Shown here: positions 31,672 to 41,689 of the stretch, piece by piece
How the letters are laid out: each line of letters opens with the position of its first letter
Numbering within the stretch: the first letter of the stretch is position 1
Source: Scleroderma bovista
Lineage: Eukaryota > Basidiomycota > Agaricomycetes > Boletales > Sclerodermataceae
Reading direction: 5' to 3'
Length of the DNA stretch: 41,689 nt
Assembly: GCA_037178675.1 (NCBI GenBank)
Contig: JAYMGJ010000304.1
Coordinates: forward strand, 1-41,689
Made by a program: the position numbers and the translations under genes
The notes under the pieces: model-generated
Database searches by the model: none
What the model was told of the DNA's origin: nothing
Seen by the model: only the letters and a program-made list of their open reading frames with translations

Positions 31672-32290
31672 TTCCATATTCTTGGTTGTACACCCCTTTT
31701 TACCTATGTTTTTGCTCTTTCCCTTGGCTCAGCAGCTTGTTCAGGCTCTCCCCATCGATGACTCAGCCTGATTACACTGCTTATCAATCGCTTACCAATT
31801 TCTTACCAAGCACTTAGTCATTTGTGCTTACAGGGCCACACCTCCTGTATATAAACCAGCAGCCAAAGGCTGCAAGGAAGTGTCTGCTTCCCCCTCAATA
31901 AAGCGACCACATTCACTCTCCCTGTCTATAAGCTCTATCTTTGTCTTTGGACTTGTAGGTCACCCAGTGCTGGCCTAAAGCTCCTATATTGCTGTTTATC
32001 AGATATATCTTGTATCTGATCATTTCTCTAGGCTCAAGCGCAGTCTAGCATCACTGTCCACTCTATCCCATCACTGTCCATCGCATTCTTGAAGCAGGAA
32101 CTGTCCCCTTGCTTCCCTGTTGTCCCATCACTGCTATTACCCCCCCATCATCAATCTATCATCGCTCTTCTATCCCAGGACTCTTCCTAACCACTGTGGT
32201 AGGCTGAAGAGGAGTCAATACCATCCCAAGTCGCATTCCATCCCCATCAGAAGCCCTTCCCTTCCCTCCTGCATCCTGCCTGAAGGCGTG
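31672..32290. other. Non-coding flank right of the copia element
   Basis: No gene recognised. CCTGTATATAAACC followed about 55 bp later by CAATAAAGCG looks like a promoter/polyadenylation pair as in an LTR. It may be the other half of a unit that starts near 24649. Confidence 0.35.
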
Positions 32291-32299
32291 CAGCACATC

Positions 32300-33696
32300 C
32301 CCCTGAGGAGATTAAATACCAGAAATGCAAAGGAAGACCACCACTCGCATATTGCTGTCATTTGGTGTTGGTTGTTGGTTGTTCTGACCTCTTCCCTCAC
32401 TTAGGCACACACCGCTCTGTTTGATGACTTCAGAGTTTTTGGCTGAATATATATCAGATATGTAAGAATAAATATGTTGGTGATGGAATAAGACACACCC
32501 TTGCCATTTTTCTTCCCGCTTTTTTGAGCCACTGTGGAGGGAGGACCCGCGGGTGTCACGTCCATGGAAGGAGCACTCTTCCCAGTACCTCCAGGATGTT
32601 TCCCTGAATATAAATATTAAATATGTCAGTGTCAGAATATGTTCACAGCCTAAGAAGACCATCACCTTTGGTGTTAAGCGGAGCGTCAGAGTGGGCGGTG
32701 GCAGTGACCTCCATGGCAGGCATACTCTTCCCTGTGACTGCACTCTGTTTACCTAAATAAATGATGATAAACATAGTCGTAACTGCTGGTGTGACATCAT
32801 AGGACCACCTTTACCTTTGGTCTTCTGAGTGACAGGTGGGTTGTCAGCTGCGGTTGTGGAAGCACCCGCAGTTGCAATCCAATGTGCCGGATTATTCTTA
32901 TCTGCAACTGCTTTTTTCTTGTCTGCATATCAAAATTATCCACATACATTTAGTTTTATGTGGGGGTCCATAAGAACACTGTCACCTGTTGTCTTTACCC
33001 ACGGCTTGGGTTTGACACCCACTGCAGTACCCGCGGTTGGAGGATGCCCACGGTCTGCTATTTTTTGTTCATTTCATCGCCATTGATAATAAATATCCCA
33101 CCTGTATCTTTCCTTTGCTGCATTGCCTGTTGCTGATGGGACCCAGCACGCATGGAATATGATGCATTTGGTGGGCCCACTTTAATCTTGTGACCGGCTG
33201 AGGAGTCACCATCAGTCTGATCTGAACTGGAATCTGTGAAAATATATCAGTGTATGTTCATACAGTAATCATACTTACCCTCTGTATCTTTTCCAGCATG
33301 CGTCTGTTTTGACCTTTTATTGTGGCTCTTCTCAGCATCCGCTGCAAGACATCAACAATATACCAATGAATGAATAGATGTAATTACCTTGGAAATTGTG
33401 TCTACCACGGGTGTGCCTTGATTCTGCTCCATCCCTAGAAGGACCCGCGGCATTTCCATGAGGACGCACAGGGGGCTGAATGTCCTCTATGTCCTCCTCA
33501 TTATATGATACATCTATCAATGCCTCTCAGTGGTTGCCAATTTAATAGAATGATATTTACCTTGCATGGGCTTTGTTCCTGTTCTCTTTGCTGTACTCTT
33601 GTGGTTGGCACTTGAAACTGCGGCTTGTAGCGACCCATCGGACTCTAACCACCTCTTGACCTTGAATGTATTTGTGGGATCACTCACTTGCCTGTC
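32300..33696 (-). other. Tentative 3' exons of the minus-strand gene
   Basis: Beyond 33697 the minus strand shows several short, low-complexity open pieces separated by GT..AG stretches: DVSYNEEDIEDIQPPVRPHG (about 33515-33400), DQTDGDSSAGHKIKVG (about 33230-33120), GVKPKPWVKTT (about 33020-32985), DKKKAVADKNNPAHW and GKSMPAMEVTATAHSD. They look like a disordered, basic C-terminal tail but the exon borders are not certain. No other gene was seen in this stretch. Confidence 0.4.
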
Positions 33697-34898
33697 TCAC
33701 CACCACTCCAATATTTCTGTAGCCTCTTTGTTGGTAAGCCTGGAGGGTTCCTTGAATGCGACATTGGCAGGCCAATACCTGCCCGATATATATGTGCCAC
33801 AGTCAAGCGCAATTGCTGCCCATGGGACAGCAATGTCGGACCGACCACAAGCCTTTCCTGTTATGACATGGTTAGCATTTGATTCATAGAATATTTTTAC
33901 ATACCATAATGAAAACTAATGAATGCACGTACTACGTCCTTTTTGTCCTGGGTGTTCATATTCAGGATGATTGGAATGTAGGGCACATCATCTGCATCTG
34001 TTGGGAGTTTAAACCGCAGCCGTCTTTTACCTTTGACAGGCTTTCTTGGAACCATGCCCTCATCCTCCGTATCTTCACCACTTTCCTCCACACCAAATAC
34101 CTGATTGGCATACCGCTCCCACTTGTTCTCCACCTGGTCCCAGCCATCAAAGAGCTTGCCATCACCCAATTCGTCATTGAAGTCATGCCTATGTGTTTCA
34201 GTAGTAATATATACACCAAACAACCACACTCACAGGCCATACATGATGTCACCTGCAGCACCTTTCCAAGCCACCATCACCACCACTCTGGCACCACACT
34301 GCTTCCACATCGCCTTGGAAAACTCACGGGCAAACTTCCGACCTTTTCCTTCCGCGGCTCTACCTGTAGTTTCAGTACCATGCTGCCATGGGATAAGAGT
34401 CTCACCTTGCTTGGATCTCTGGGGGGGGTGGGTATCATTCCATTCTTTGGCTGTCTTTTCTGCCCGCTCCATGTTCTCTGCAGTCAGTCTCTTTATCACT
34501 TTGCCCACCACCCTCTGATAATTTTTAATATACCCGCTGGAACTGGGTGCATGTCCTGCTCTGGCAAGCACATCATCTATTTTTCCTTTCTCTTGGTCTG
34601 CTATTACCATGCGGGCAGTCCACCTGCGGCCATATTTGATGAGCTGTTTTTTCTTCCGAGTGTGAGAGTGATTATACAGCCAATTTTGAATGGCCTATGA
34701 AAATACGAATTAAGGCAAGCTCTTCATAAGTGAGGGAGCACTCATCTTCTTCTTTATCACCCATTGGTGACTCTTGAGTGTCCTGTTGGCCTCCAGCCTT
34801 TGGACATGGCTTGCAATGTCCTTAAAAATAGACTTCCCTTGCCTGGTGGCATCAGACCTCTCACCGCTATCGCTCTCACTGTACTCAGATTCGGACAT
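33697..34898 (-). CDS. Multi-exon gene of an unnamed, multi-copy agaricomycete protein type (5' exons)
   Basis: Four exons are well supported: 34898-34761, 34694-34234, 34188-33905, 33857-33697; the introns are 66, 45 and 47 bp, all GT..AG with matching phases. The product starts MSESEYSESDSGERSD (acidic). It then has AIQNWLYNHSHTRKKKQLIKY, a helical region, MWKQCGARVVVMVAWKGAAGD joined across an intron to HDFNDELGDGK, and GRSDIAVPWAAIALDCGTYI. I recall proteins with this layout as abundant in agaricomycete genomes, with no known function (unverified). A TGA at 33697-33699 ends the frame; either it is a premature stop (an open frame continues beyond it) or another intron starts at the GTGAGA there. 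Confidence 0.65.
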
Positions 34899-35314
34899 GG
34901 GTGAGGTGGAATCTTTGCAGCGAGTTCCCAATTCCAGCACACATACATTGAAGTTCACGCGGTCACTTTCTTCACATGTCAGAAGGACCCTTGATCTTAC
35001 TTTACCATGTATGGGCAGATGCAATACGGTGCCCGAGGAATATTTGGTAAGATTCCATGGGTATTTGCAAAGATCTTACCATAGATGGAAAGGTCCATGT
35101 TGCTCAGGGTCCACTTTGACAACACTTATGTGCCAATCTCAAGATCTCAGTCCATAGTTGGTAGGGTTCCATTTGTGCCTGATCGCGGTCCCAACCAAGT
35201 GGATTGACACCGGAGGATCCCAATCCGATGCAGTTGGTCAAGTTCAAGGTATTGCAATGAGGCATTTCAAGGTCAAAAGTGGTTGTGTTGTGAGCTTTGC
35301 ATCCAGAGACAGTC

Positions 35315-35560
35315 ATGGGGAAGTCCAAGGTAGTAAAAGTGGGCCCCTCTACACCTGTAATGCAGGTGACATGGAAGACAGTAAGATCTGGTAGACAATC
35401 CAAGGACAAGATCGTCAAGGCTCCACCCCAGAAAAAGGCACGCATTGAAAGAGCTGATGATCAGTCTCCTACTCGAGCTGGTTCATCAGCATTGGAGCAC
35501 ACCAGTTTCTTTCCAGATGAGCCTGTAGAGGCATATTCTATGACAGATGATCCACCCCTG
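35315..35560 (+). pseudogene. 5' fragment of an ORF cut by an LTR, possibly a KDZ transposase N-terminus
   Basis: Begins MGKSKVVKVGPSTPVM, followed by KIVKAPPQKKARIER and an acidic stretch (FFPDEPVEAYSMTDDPP), then runs into the LTR at 35561. A basic N-terminus followed by an acidic segment resembles the leader of CxC-type KDZ transposases, but no cysteine cluster or catalytic domain is present. The identification is a weak guess. Confidence 0.3.
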
Positions 35561-36192
35561 TGTTATGACCATGTCCAACTCTGGACCATATCCGGTTACT
35601 CCGGTCACATCGCAGTCCTACAGCTCAACTCCGGTCATTCTCAGTTACTCCGGTCAACGGTCGCGCAGATAACCTTCCGCTAACTACGACCCTTGGTCTA
35701 TACTCCATTCGCTCTTACTACACCTCGCCGTCTACCCTGCCTTGACGTGAGTTCTCCGTGAACTCGATATATCCTATACCTTGTAGCATTTTCACCGGAC
35801 CTGATTTATTTTACACGGACCTGACTTTATTTTCACCGGACCTGACCTAGTCCTAACTCCAGTCATCCCTTGTCCGCTATTAGGTTGTTTACTTGTCACC
35901 GTATGTACTCGACCCTAGTTTCTACTTAGTATAAGTACCCTCTAGTTTACCTTGTACAAACTCAGTCTGAAATCATCTAAGTTACTACTCCTGATCTTTG
36001 TCCGTCTCCATCCCTTCCTCTGTTCTGACCGGAACCCACGCAAGGGATCAATGCTCGTCGTCCTTGTCGTTGAATCCAATTGGTCGCAACTCCGGCCCGG
36101 GCTAACCTCTGCCCAAATCCTTGACCTCCCCTCTCGTCTGTTCTTGTCTGGACTTGACCGGACTTCCTACTGGAGTAGACCCGGACTTGACA
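35561..36192 (+). mobile_element. Gypsy LTR in opposite orientation to the adjoining pol
   Basis: TGTTATGACC...CGGACTTGACA, 632 bp. It is the same family as the LTR at 41302-41689 but on the other strand. It joins the truncated gypsy pol at 36193 with no matching flanks (CCCTG on the left, GATTC on the right), so it is not a simple insertion. Confidence 0.8.
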
Positions 36193-37098
36193 GATTCTCA
36201 TCGATGAAAGTCCAGAGAGCGGAGAGCTCAACCGGAGACAGTGAGTATAATGTTCCCAAAGGTGGGGAAGTACCTTCTTCAAGGTTGATCTTCAAGTCAT
36301 AGTCGCGATGCGGGGGAAGTTCAGAGGCTTTCACCTTGCTGAACACATCCGCATAATTGCGATACTCCGGGGGGATGATGTCCGAGTCCGGCGGAGTAGA
36401 GGTGGAGGAAGAGCGAGCCTTTGCTGAGTCAGAGGGACACAGCTGGAGTTGGTACTTGGTGGATCCCTCTAACTTGCATGCACACACGAATGTGGCTGCG
36501 TTAATCAGAGAGATGTACGGAGGGGTGCAAGCCGGAGTGTCGACAGATGGCGCAAGGCCAGGGTCAGATTGGCCGGAGAGGCCGGAGACAGGGTTACTGG
36601 ACAGAACCAGAGAGGGAGTCGACGGGGGCGCTAGCAAGCTTTCTGCGGGAGTCCGGAATGTTAAACTGCTCAGTACCCAGTCAATCAACAGATTGTAGCG
36701 GGTGAGCCAGTTATGTCCAAGGATGATCGAGCATTCAGAATCTAACGGAGTGAGGTAAAAGGTCATAGGGGTGACATCACCGGATGCAGGGAATTTCACT
36801 GATAAATTGATGGCTTGAGTGATTACAAAATTCGAGGTACCGTCAAAGAGCCGGAGTACAATCAGAGAAATGGAGTAAGTTAGGAGAGAGTGTCTGAGAG
36901 CATATTTGGTATCTACAAAACAGTGTGTGGAACCGGAGTCCACAAGCACACGGAGTTCTGGTAAATCGTAAGATGAGAGGAAAACATGAGGCATAAGGGA
37001 GTTAGGATTGTAAAGAGTGGACACGTTGAGGCAGGCCTCCTTGGGTGCACTTCCGGAGTCAACGCAGCTCACCGGTTGTGCAGAGGGCCAGGAGCTGC
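36193..37098 (-). pseudogene. Gypsy pol: aspartic protease and start of RT, truncated
   Basis: Reached from gag by a -1 frameshift. The protease motif VLVDSGSTHCFVDTKYA lies near 36940, followed by LGHNWLTRYNLLIDW, the linker and the RT start (YADVFS, HRDYDLKINL, LYSLSPVELSALWTFIDENL). The frame is cut in the RT N-terminus at 36193 by the LTR, so RT catalytic motifs, RNase H and integrase are absent. Confidence 0.88.
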
Positions 37099-37104
37099 TT
37101 ACTC

Positions 37105-37111
37105 TTTTTTT
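37105..37111 (-). promoter_or_regulatory. Gypsy gag-pol -1 ribosomal frameshift site (A AAA AAA)
   Basis: Seven A on the minus strand, aligned so that the zero frame reads TCA AAA AAA GAG TAA. This is the canonical X XXY YYZ heptamer, one codon before the gag stop. A -1 shift leads directly into the open protease frame (AGA GTA AGC ...), which stays open to the DSG motif. Confidence 0.75.
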
Positions 37112-37689
37112 GACTTGGAGTTGGCACCCGAGTTGGAGTCCGTCTTACCGGACTCACATCAGGAAATCAATGAGAGTCTGCTCAACCTTTATATAGCATT
37201 ACCATTTTTTCCATGTGTATCCACATGCATCATTCTGATATACACTTAGATCATGTCATATACTTTCTGGTAGTGTTTTGAGTGATGGACATCTTTATCA
37301 GTCTACTTGATTATGATCAATTTAGACAGGTTGCTTCTTTTTATCATGCCAGATCACCAGTATACCTGCTGATATATATGACCAAAAACCCAACCCCTGC
37401 TAAATGTGTTCAAATGTATATATAATTATACCTGCTGATGTACATGCTCAGATAAGTTTCATTCTGATGCTCCAGATCAGATTTATCAGAAAGTTATTAC
37501 TGTCCCAGCTGTCCCAGAAGTACTCATACAAGCCAATAGTACCCATACCTTCATTGCCTGTACTTAAATTTCAACCACCTTAATTCATTCAATATTCATC
37601 TTAATCAATTTATATTCAATTTTGTACAGTACAAAAGAATAAATATTGTACACTAATGGGGGCAGAACAGAGACTAAATATATTATATA

Positions 37690-39190
37690 CATTGAGGTCG
37701 TCGTCGTCGTCATCATCAATGGTTGTGACGTCAATGCAGGTGGTGGGGGTAGTGGCAGCGGCCACGTCGAGGTCATCGTCGTCATTGCTGGTGTCGCGTC
37801 AACAACGCAGGTGGGGGGGTCGTCGTCGTCGTCGTCGGTGCCTGGTGGTGGCCGTGTTATTGACGTGGGTGGTAGCGGGTGGTGGTCACGTCGCCGTCAT
37901 CCAGGTGGGGTGGTCGTCGACATTGGGGGTAGTGGTGGCATTGTCATCGTCGACATTGGGGGTGGTCGTCGTCGTGTCGTCGACATTGGTGGTGATGGTG
38001 GTCGCGTCATCGACGTTGGTGGTGGGTGATCGCGTCATCGACGACGTGGGTGGTGATGGCAGTCGCGTCGTCGTCAACGTTGGAGGTGGTGGTCGTGGCA
38101 TCGACGACGTTGGGGGTGGTCACGTTGTCGTCATTGAGGGTGGTGGTGGTCACGTCATTGTCGACGTTGGGTGTGGTGGTGGCCGCGTCGACGTTGGTGG
38201 TGGGTGATCGCGTCGTCGTTGACGTGGGTGATCGCATCGTCGTTGACGTGGGTGATCGCGTCGTCGTTGACGTGGGTGATCGCGTCGTCGTTGACGTGGG
38301 TGATCGCGTCGTCGTTGACGTGGGTGATGATGGTGGTCACATCGTCGTCGTCGACATTGGGGGTGGTGGTGGTCACATCGTCGTCGTCGACATTGGGGGT
38401 GGTGGTGGTCGCGTCATTGACGACGTTGGGGGTGGAGGTCGCGTCATTGTCGTTGTTGGGGGTGGTCGTCGTGTCGTCATTGACATTGGTGGTGGTGGTG
38501 GCTCCATCGTCATCAACGCAGGTGGTGGTGGCCGCATCGTCGTTGACGCTGGTGATGGTGGTGGTCGACGCGTGGTGTGGTGGTGGTGGTAGAAGACAGA
38601 GAGTGAGGAGACTTAGAGACATTTTTGAAGTGTGTGTGTGTGCGTGTGTTTGTGTACATGATTATATCAGCATATTCAACAATCAATATTTTCTAAGGCT
38701 TCACTACACGCCTCGTCCACAGCCATCTCACCACTACCACCACCAGCGTCATCGACGCGACCACCACCATCAGCAACGACAATGATGGCCCCACCACAGA
38801 CGACGGCGATGACAATGGCCACCACCAGCGTTGTCGACCAGACGACAGCGACAACAGCCAACGCCAACGTGACAACGACTACCCACCGACCACGACCACA
38901 GCCTGCGTCGACGACGCGGTCACCATCCCACTGCCAGCGTCGTCGCGGCCCGACGACGACCACACCACCTGCGTCGCAGCCACCATCCCACCACGAACGT
39001 TGTCGTTGCGACCCGACAACGACGACCGCCACCACCACCTGCGTCGATGGCGCAGCAATCACCAACAACAACAACAACAACATCCAGCCCCCAACAATGG
39101 CCACCCGCGCGATGACGATGACGACCCCCGTTCCCGTCCCTATCCCCAGCGCCGACGGCGATGACGCAACGACTCCCATCCCCTCCGTAC
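37690..39190. repeat. Trinucleotide/minisatellite core of TIR element 2
   Basis: 37690-38590 is GTC/GTG/GAC repeat on the plus strand and includes a 24-bp unit repeated about five times at 38212-38331 (GTCGTTGACGTGGGTGATCG core). A TG-rich stretch follows near 38630, then CAC/GAC repeats from 38700. Long ORFs occur in most frames of both strands and are artefacts. Confidence 0.78.
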
Positions 39191-39393
39191 AAACATATTA
39201 CTTAGCTATTTGTATTGTATTTGTAGTACTAATAAATTAATTTTTTACTGATATAATGGAGTGAGTGCCCTCTACTGGGTACACTGGACCAACTGGGGGA
39301 GGAGTGGACTGGACTTAGAGTTGGACAAACTGGCACAGAGTCAGTCACATGCTGTCAGCTAATTGGATGCTGATGGCCTTGTGCTCTTGCATG

Positions 39394-39633
39394 CTGGCTG
39401 GTCAATAATTATCATAGCATTACTATAAATGACACAATGACATCCATAGATATTCCTAGTTTAGATTAATAAAATTGTTGTACACTCATTATCAATGGAT
39501 GCCAGGATGATGACTGGCTGGTCAATATTTATCATAGCATTACCACACAATGACACAATGACACCCATAGGTATTCCTTGTTCAGACCAATAAAATTATT
39601 ACATACACTTTATCAATAGATATCAGACTGCAA
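39394..39633. repeat. 120-bp tandem duplication in TIR element 2
   Basis: Two units starting CTGGCTGGTCAATA (39394 and 39514), about 85% alike over 120 bp. They are AT-rich and non-coding. Confidence 0.75.
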
Positions 39634-41301
39634 GCTGGATGATAAGAACATAAAATGTCCCCCAGAAAGTATATATCCTCATCATAGGTGTATCTTCCTG
39701 TTATTGCAAGATCAAATATACATCTTTCTGACATCAATTGATCAGCACAAGATAATGGTTTCTAAGTAATTATCCATTTATATCATGCTGACTTCTATTT
39801 GTCAGATTTGTCTGGTCATACCAGCACCTTCCCAATTTCCTGATGCAGCAGCGATGGCCGCAGCGCAAGCTTTGGCCTTTTTGGTCTTCTTGGGACAGTT
39901 TTCCGCGAAGTGACCAGTACCCCCGCAGAACATGCAGAGGTTATTGTCCAGATGCCTTTTGCGCTCGTCTGCAGTTAGCTTCCCGTCCTTACCAAGCTTG
40001 TTGGTCAAGTCTGGTCTGGAACCGGAGGAAGACTGGTTGCTGGTTGTTTTGGACGAGCCGGAGGAGTTGCCGGTGCTGGTGGAGTTGCCAGTCTGAGCTT
40101 GACCGGACTTGGGGGTGTTGCCTCCGGAGTTGGAGGGCTTGGTGGAGGATGAGGTAGGCTGGCTCTTCGTCATACGAGAGATCTTGTCTTTGCACTCCCA
40201 ATAGCGTGCGTTGATTTCTTGACAAAGGGCTCTCAGCCCATTCAGAGTCAGGGGCTTCCTGACTTGAGCGATCTCATCCTTGAGGCGGTCCAGGAGACCA
40301 GAGTAGAATAGGTGGCGGAGCGCACCATCTCCGTAGTCCTGGACCTGGGAGGCGAGTTGGTTGAAGTCTACAATGTACCGTGTTACACGGTGAGCATCCT
40401 TCATCCAGAGATGCTCAAGCTGATGTTCAGCATCAGCTATGGGGTCGTGAGGACCAAAGGTGCTTTGGAGTTCAGCGACAAAGTGGACCCAGCTGTCCAT
40501 CCAGTGTGGGTGGTCAGCCGGATTACTGGAGTTGAGGAGGTCCAGTTCGAACCATTCCAGTGTCATACCTTTAAGATAGGACTGGGCAAATGTTACCCTT
40601 GCTCTATCTTGACGGAAGGCCTTGGCGCGATCCTGGAAACACAGTTCACATTGGACCAAGAAGGTCCGGAGTTTCTTGGGATCCATGCCATCAAAGGTGT
40701 CCGGTTCACGGACTTTGGCACGGGAGGAAGAGGAGTTGTTGGTACGATGAGAGGAGCGAGAGAGGCGGTTAACGGCGACGGCGAGATTATGGAAGACAGC
40801 CAGACTAGGATCTAGCTCTTCTGTGGCGTCGATGAACTCATCGTCATCGTCGTCATCATTGTTATCGCCATCCCTGGGGTCATCCGGATCATCTCTGGGT
40901 CCGTCCTTGGGGCCAAACCATTGGTAACGACCCTGTTCGCGACGTTCTGGAGTGGAGTCATGGCGATAGGGAAATCCGTCATCAGGAACGGATCCATGAC
41001 GACCAAGGTCCGCAGAACCACGAAGGCTCTGGGACGCAGCATCTCAACGCGGAGTCAAAGATGCTGTTGGGTTTCGAGCTGTAAAACTCTGGAATTGGCT
41101 TACGGAAGCCGGAGGTTGCCTGCAGTTAGACAGGGCTTGCTGGGCGGCGGATAGGTGGAGATCGTCTACTGCACCTGCTTCCTCAGCAAGGGCTGCAGCG
41201 GTACAAGCGCAAGAGCACGTGGTCATAGTCATAAGAGATGGGACTAGATATGCGTACTAGGTTTAGAACAGTGAACCCACACAAGTGTGAGTCTGAAATA
41301 C

Positions 41302-41689
41302 TGTCAAGTCCGGGTCTACTCTGGTAGGGGGTCCAGTCAAGTCCAGACGAAGGCGGACGAAGGAGGAGGGCAGAGGGCTGGACAAGGGATAGTCCAGCCA
41401 GAGTTGGTGACCGCTTGGATTCAATGACAAGGATGACGTGCATTGATCCCTTGCATAGGTTCCGGTCAAGGTGATGATGATGGAGACAGAGATAGAGACA
41501 GGGACAGGAGTAGTGACTATAGTTGATTTCAGACTGAGGAGTACAGGATGATCTACAGAGTACTTATACTAAGTGCAAACTAGGGACAAGTATATACGGT
41601 GACAAGTAAACAGCCTAATGGCGGACAAAGGACGACCGGAGTAAGGGATAGATCAGGTCCGACGAAAATAAAGTCAGGTCTGATGAAAC
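41302..41689 (-). mobile_element. Gypsy 5' LTR, continues past the window edge
   Basis: On the minus strand it ends ...CCCGGACTTGACA, the same family as 35561-36192, with TTTATTTTCG, GTTTACTTGTCACCGTATAT and TAGTATAAGTAC blocks. It precedes the gag by 70 nt in the correct orientation, so it is the 5' LTR. Its own start lies outside the window. No clear tRNA primer-binding site was recognised after it. Confidence 0.85.

Larger units (their letters stand above)
37157..39845. mobile_element. TIR element 2, same type as 6388-8729
   Basis: Perfect 11-bp inverted ends CATCAGGAAAT...ATTTCCTGATG, flanked by CA on both sides (37155-37156 and 39846-39847). Excising it restores the gypsy gag frame, which confirms the borders. 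It is 2689 bp with no transposase. The left half (37690-38590) is GTC/GTG-rich and the right half (38700-39190) is CAC/GAC-rich, so the repeat core is inverted within the element. The flanking parts are AT-rich. Confidence 0.82.
37099..41232 (-). pseudogene. Gypsy gag, split by TIR element 2
   Basis: The gag protein of a Ty3/gypsy element. The ATG at 41232 (MTMTTCSCACTAAAL) lies 70 nt inside the LTR. The first part runs 41232-39848, then element 2 interrupts, and the last codons resume at 37154-37099 (ESGKTDSNSGA ... KKE, stop TAA 37101-37099). Removing the element and one 2-bp repeat keeps the frame exactly and gives 480 codons. It has a retrotransposon gag domain (WFELDLLN, DHPHWMDSWVHFVAEL) and a CCHC knuckle CMFCGGTGHFAENC. 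A single in-frame TGA lies at 41046-41044. The apparent continuation to 39802 (SGNWEGAG) is transposon sequence. A7 at 37111-37105 is the frameshift site. Confidence 0.88.

Noticed and set aside
23897..34261. Plus-strand ORF 33879-34700 with membrane-like segments
   Set aside because: It is antisense to well-supported minus-strand exons with matching splice phases; its Cys/Phe/His-rich composition is typical of a shadow frame.
37646..39240. ORFs of 127-204 aa in the GTC/GTG and CAC repeats
   Set aside because: Same reason; overlapping frames on both strands and no start or splice context.
39802..39847. Gypsy gag C-terminus SGNWEGAGMTRQI
   Set aside because: This is read-through into TIR element 2; the real gag end lies at 37154-37099 beyond the element.

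Overview
The window looks like a transposon-rich stretch of an agaricomycete (mushroom-forming basidiomycete) genome. It holds short spliceosomal introns (about 45-66 bp, GT..AG), a fungal TET/JBP-type dioxygenase gene, nested LINE, Ty1/copia and Ty3/gypsy retrotransposons, and a multi-exon gene of a type I recall from agaricomycetes. No species can be named from sequence alone, and no tRNA, rRNA or CRISPR array was seen.

Layout. 1-15457: two Tad1/I-like LINEs in head-to-tail tandem. LINE A enters from the left edge, carries an intact 1333-aa ORF2 and ends at 5855. LINE B (5869-15444) is broken by a 2.3-kb TIR element, an internal 2.76-kb inversion and a 1.2-kb solo LTR. 15458-18001: non-coding sequence with 16/17-bp repeats, a roughly 97-bp degenerate tandem repeat and another LTR. 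18023-24474: a small gene island. It has a 3-exon gene of unknown function (minus), a divergent 4-exon TET/JBP dioxygenase gene (plus), a 1.4-kb palindrome built of 17-bp repeats, and two more small genes of unknown function (23273-23648 plus, 23726-24474 minus). 25055-31666: a complete Ty1/copia element on the minus strand with two 288-bp LTRs and a GATTT duplication, decayed and itself split by a solo LTR. 32300-34898: a multi-exon minus-strand gene. 35561-41689: a decayed Ty3/gypsy element on the minus strand whose gag is split by a second TIR element of the same kind as the one in LINE B.

How it fits together. The TET/JBP enzyme is predicted to oxidise 5-methylcytosine. The surrounding retrotransposons show what methylation-driven decay would produce: every premature stop I could place in a retroelement reading frame is TGA, as expected from CGA to TGA transitions, and the copia RT has lost a catalytic Asp by a G-to-A change. 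The repeat arrays on both sides of the TET gene, together with its divergent partner, suggest that the island is or was part of a mobile unit. That is inference; no transposase for it is visible. The two TIR elements (6388-8729 and 37157-39845) share ends beginning CATCAG[C/G]AAA, encode nothing recognisable, and each carry about 1.3-1.5 kb of CpG-rich trinucleotide repeats. They are the most novel-looking mobile units here.
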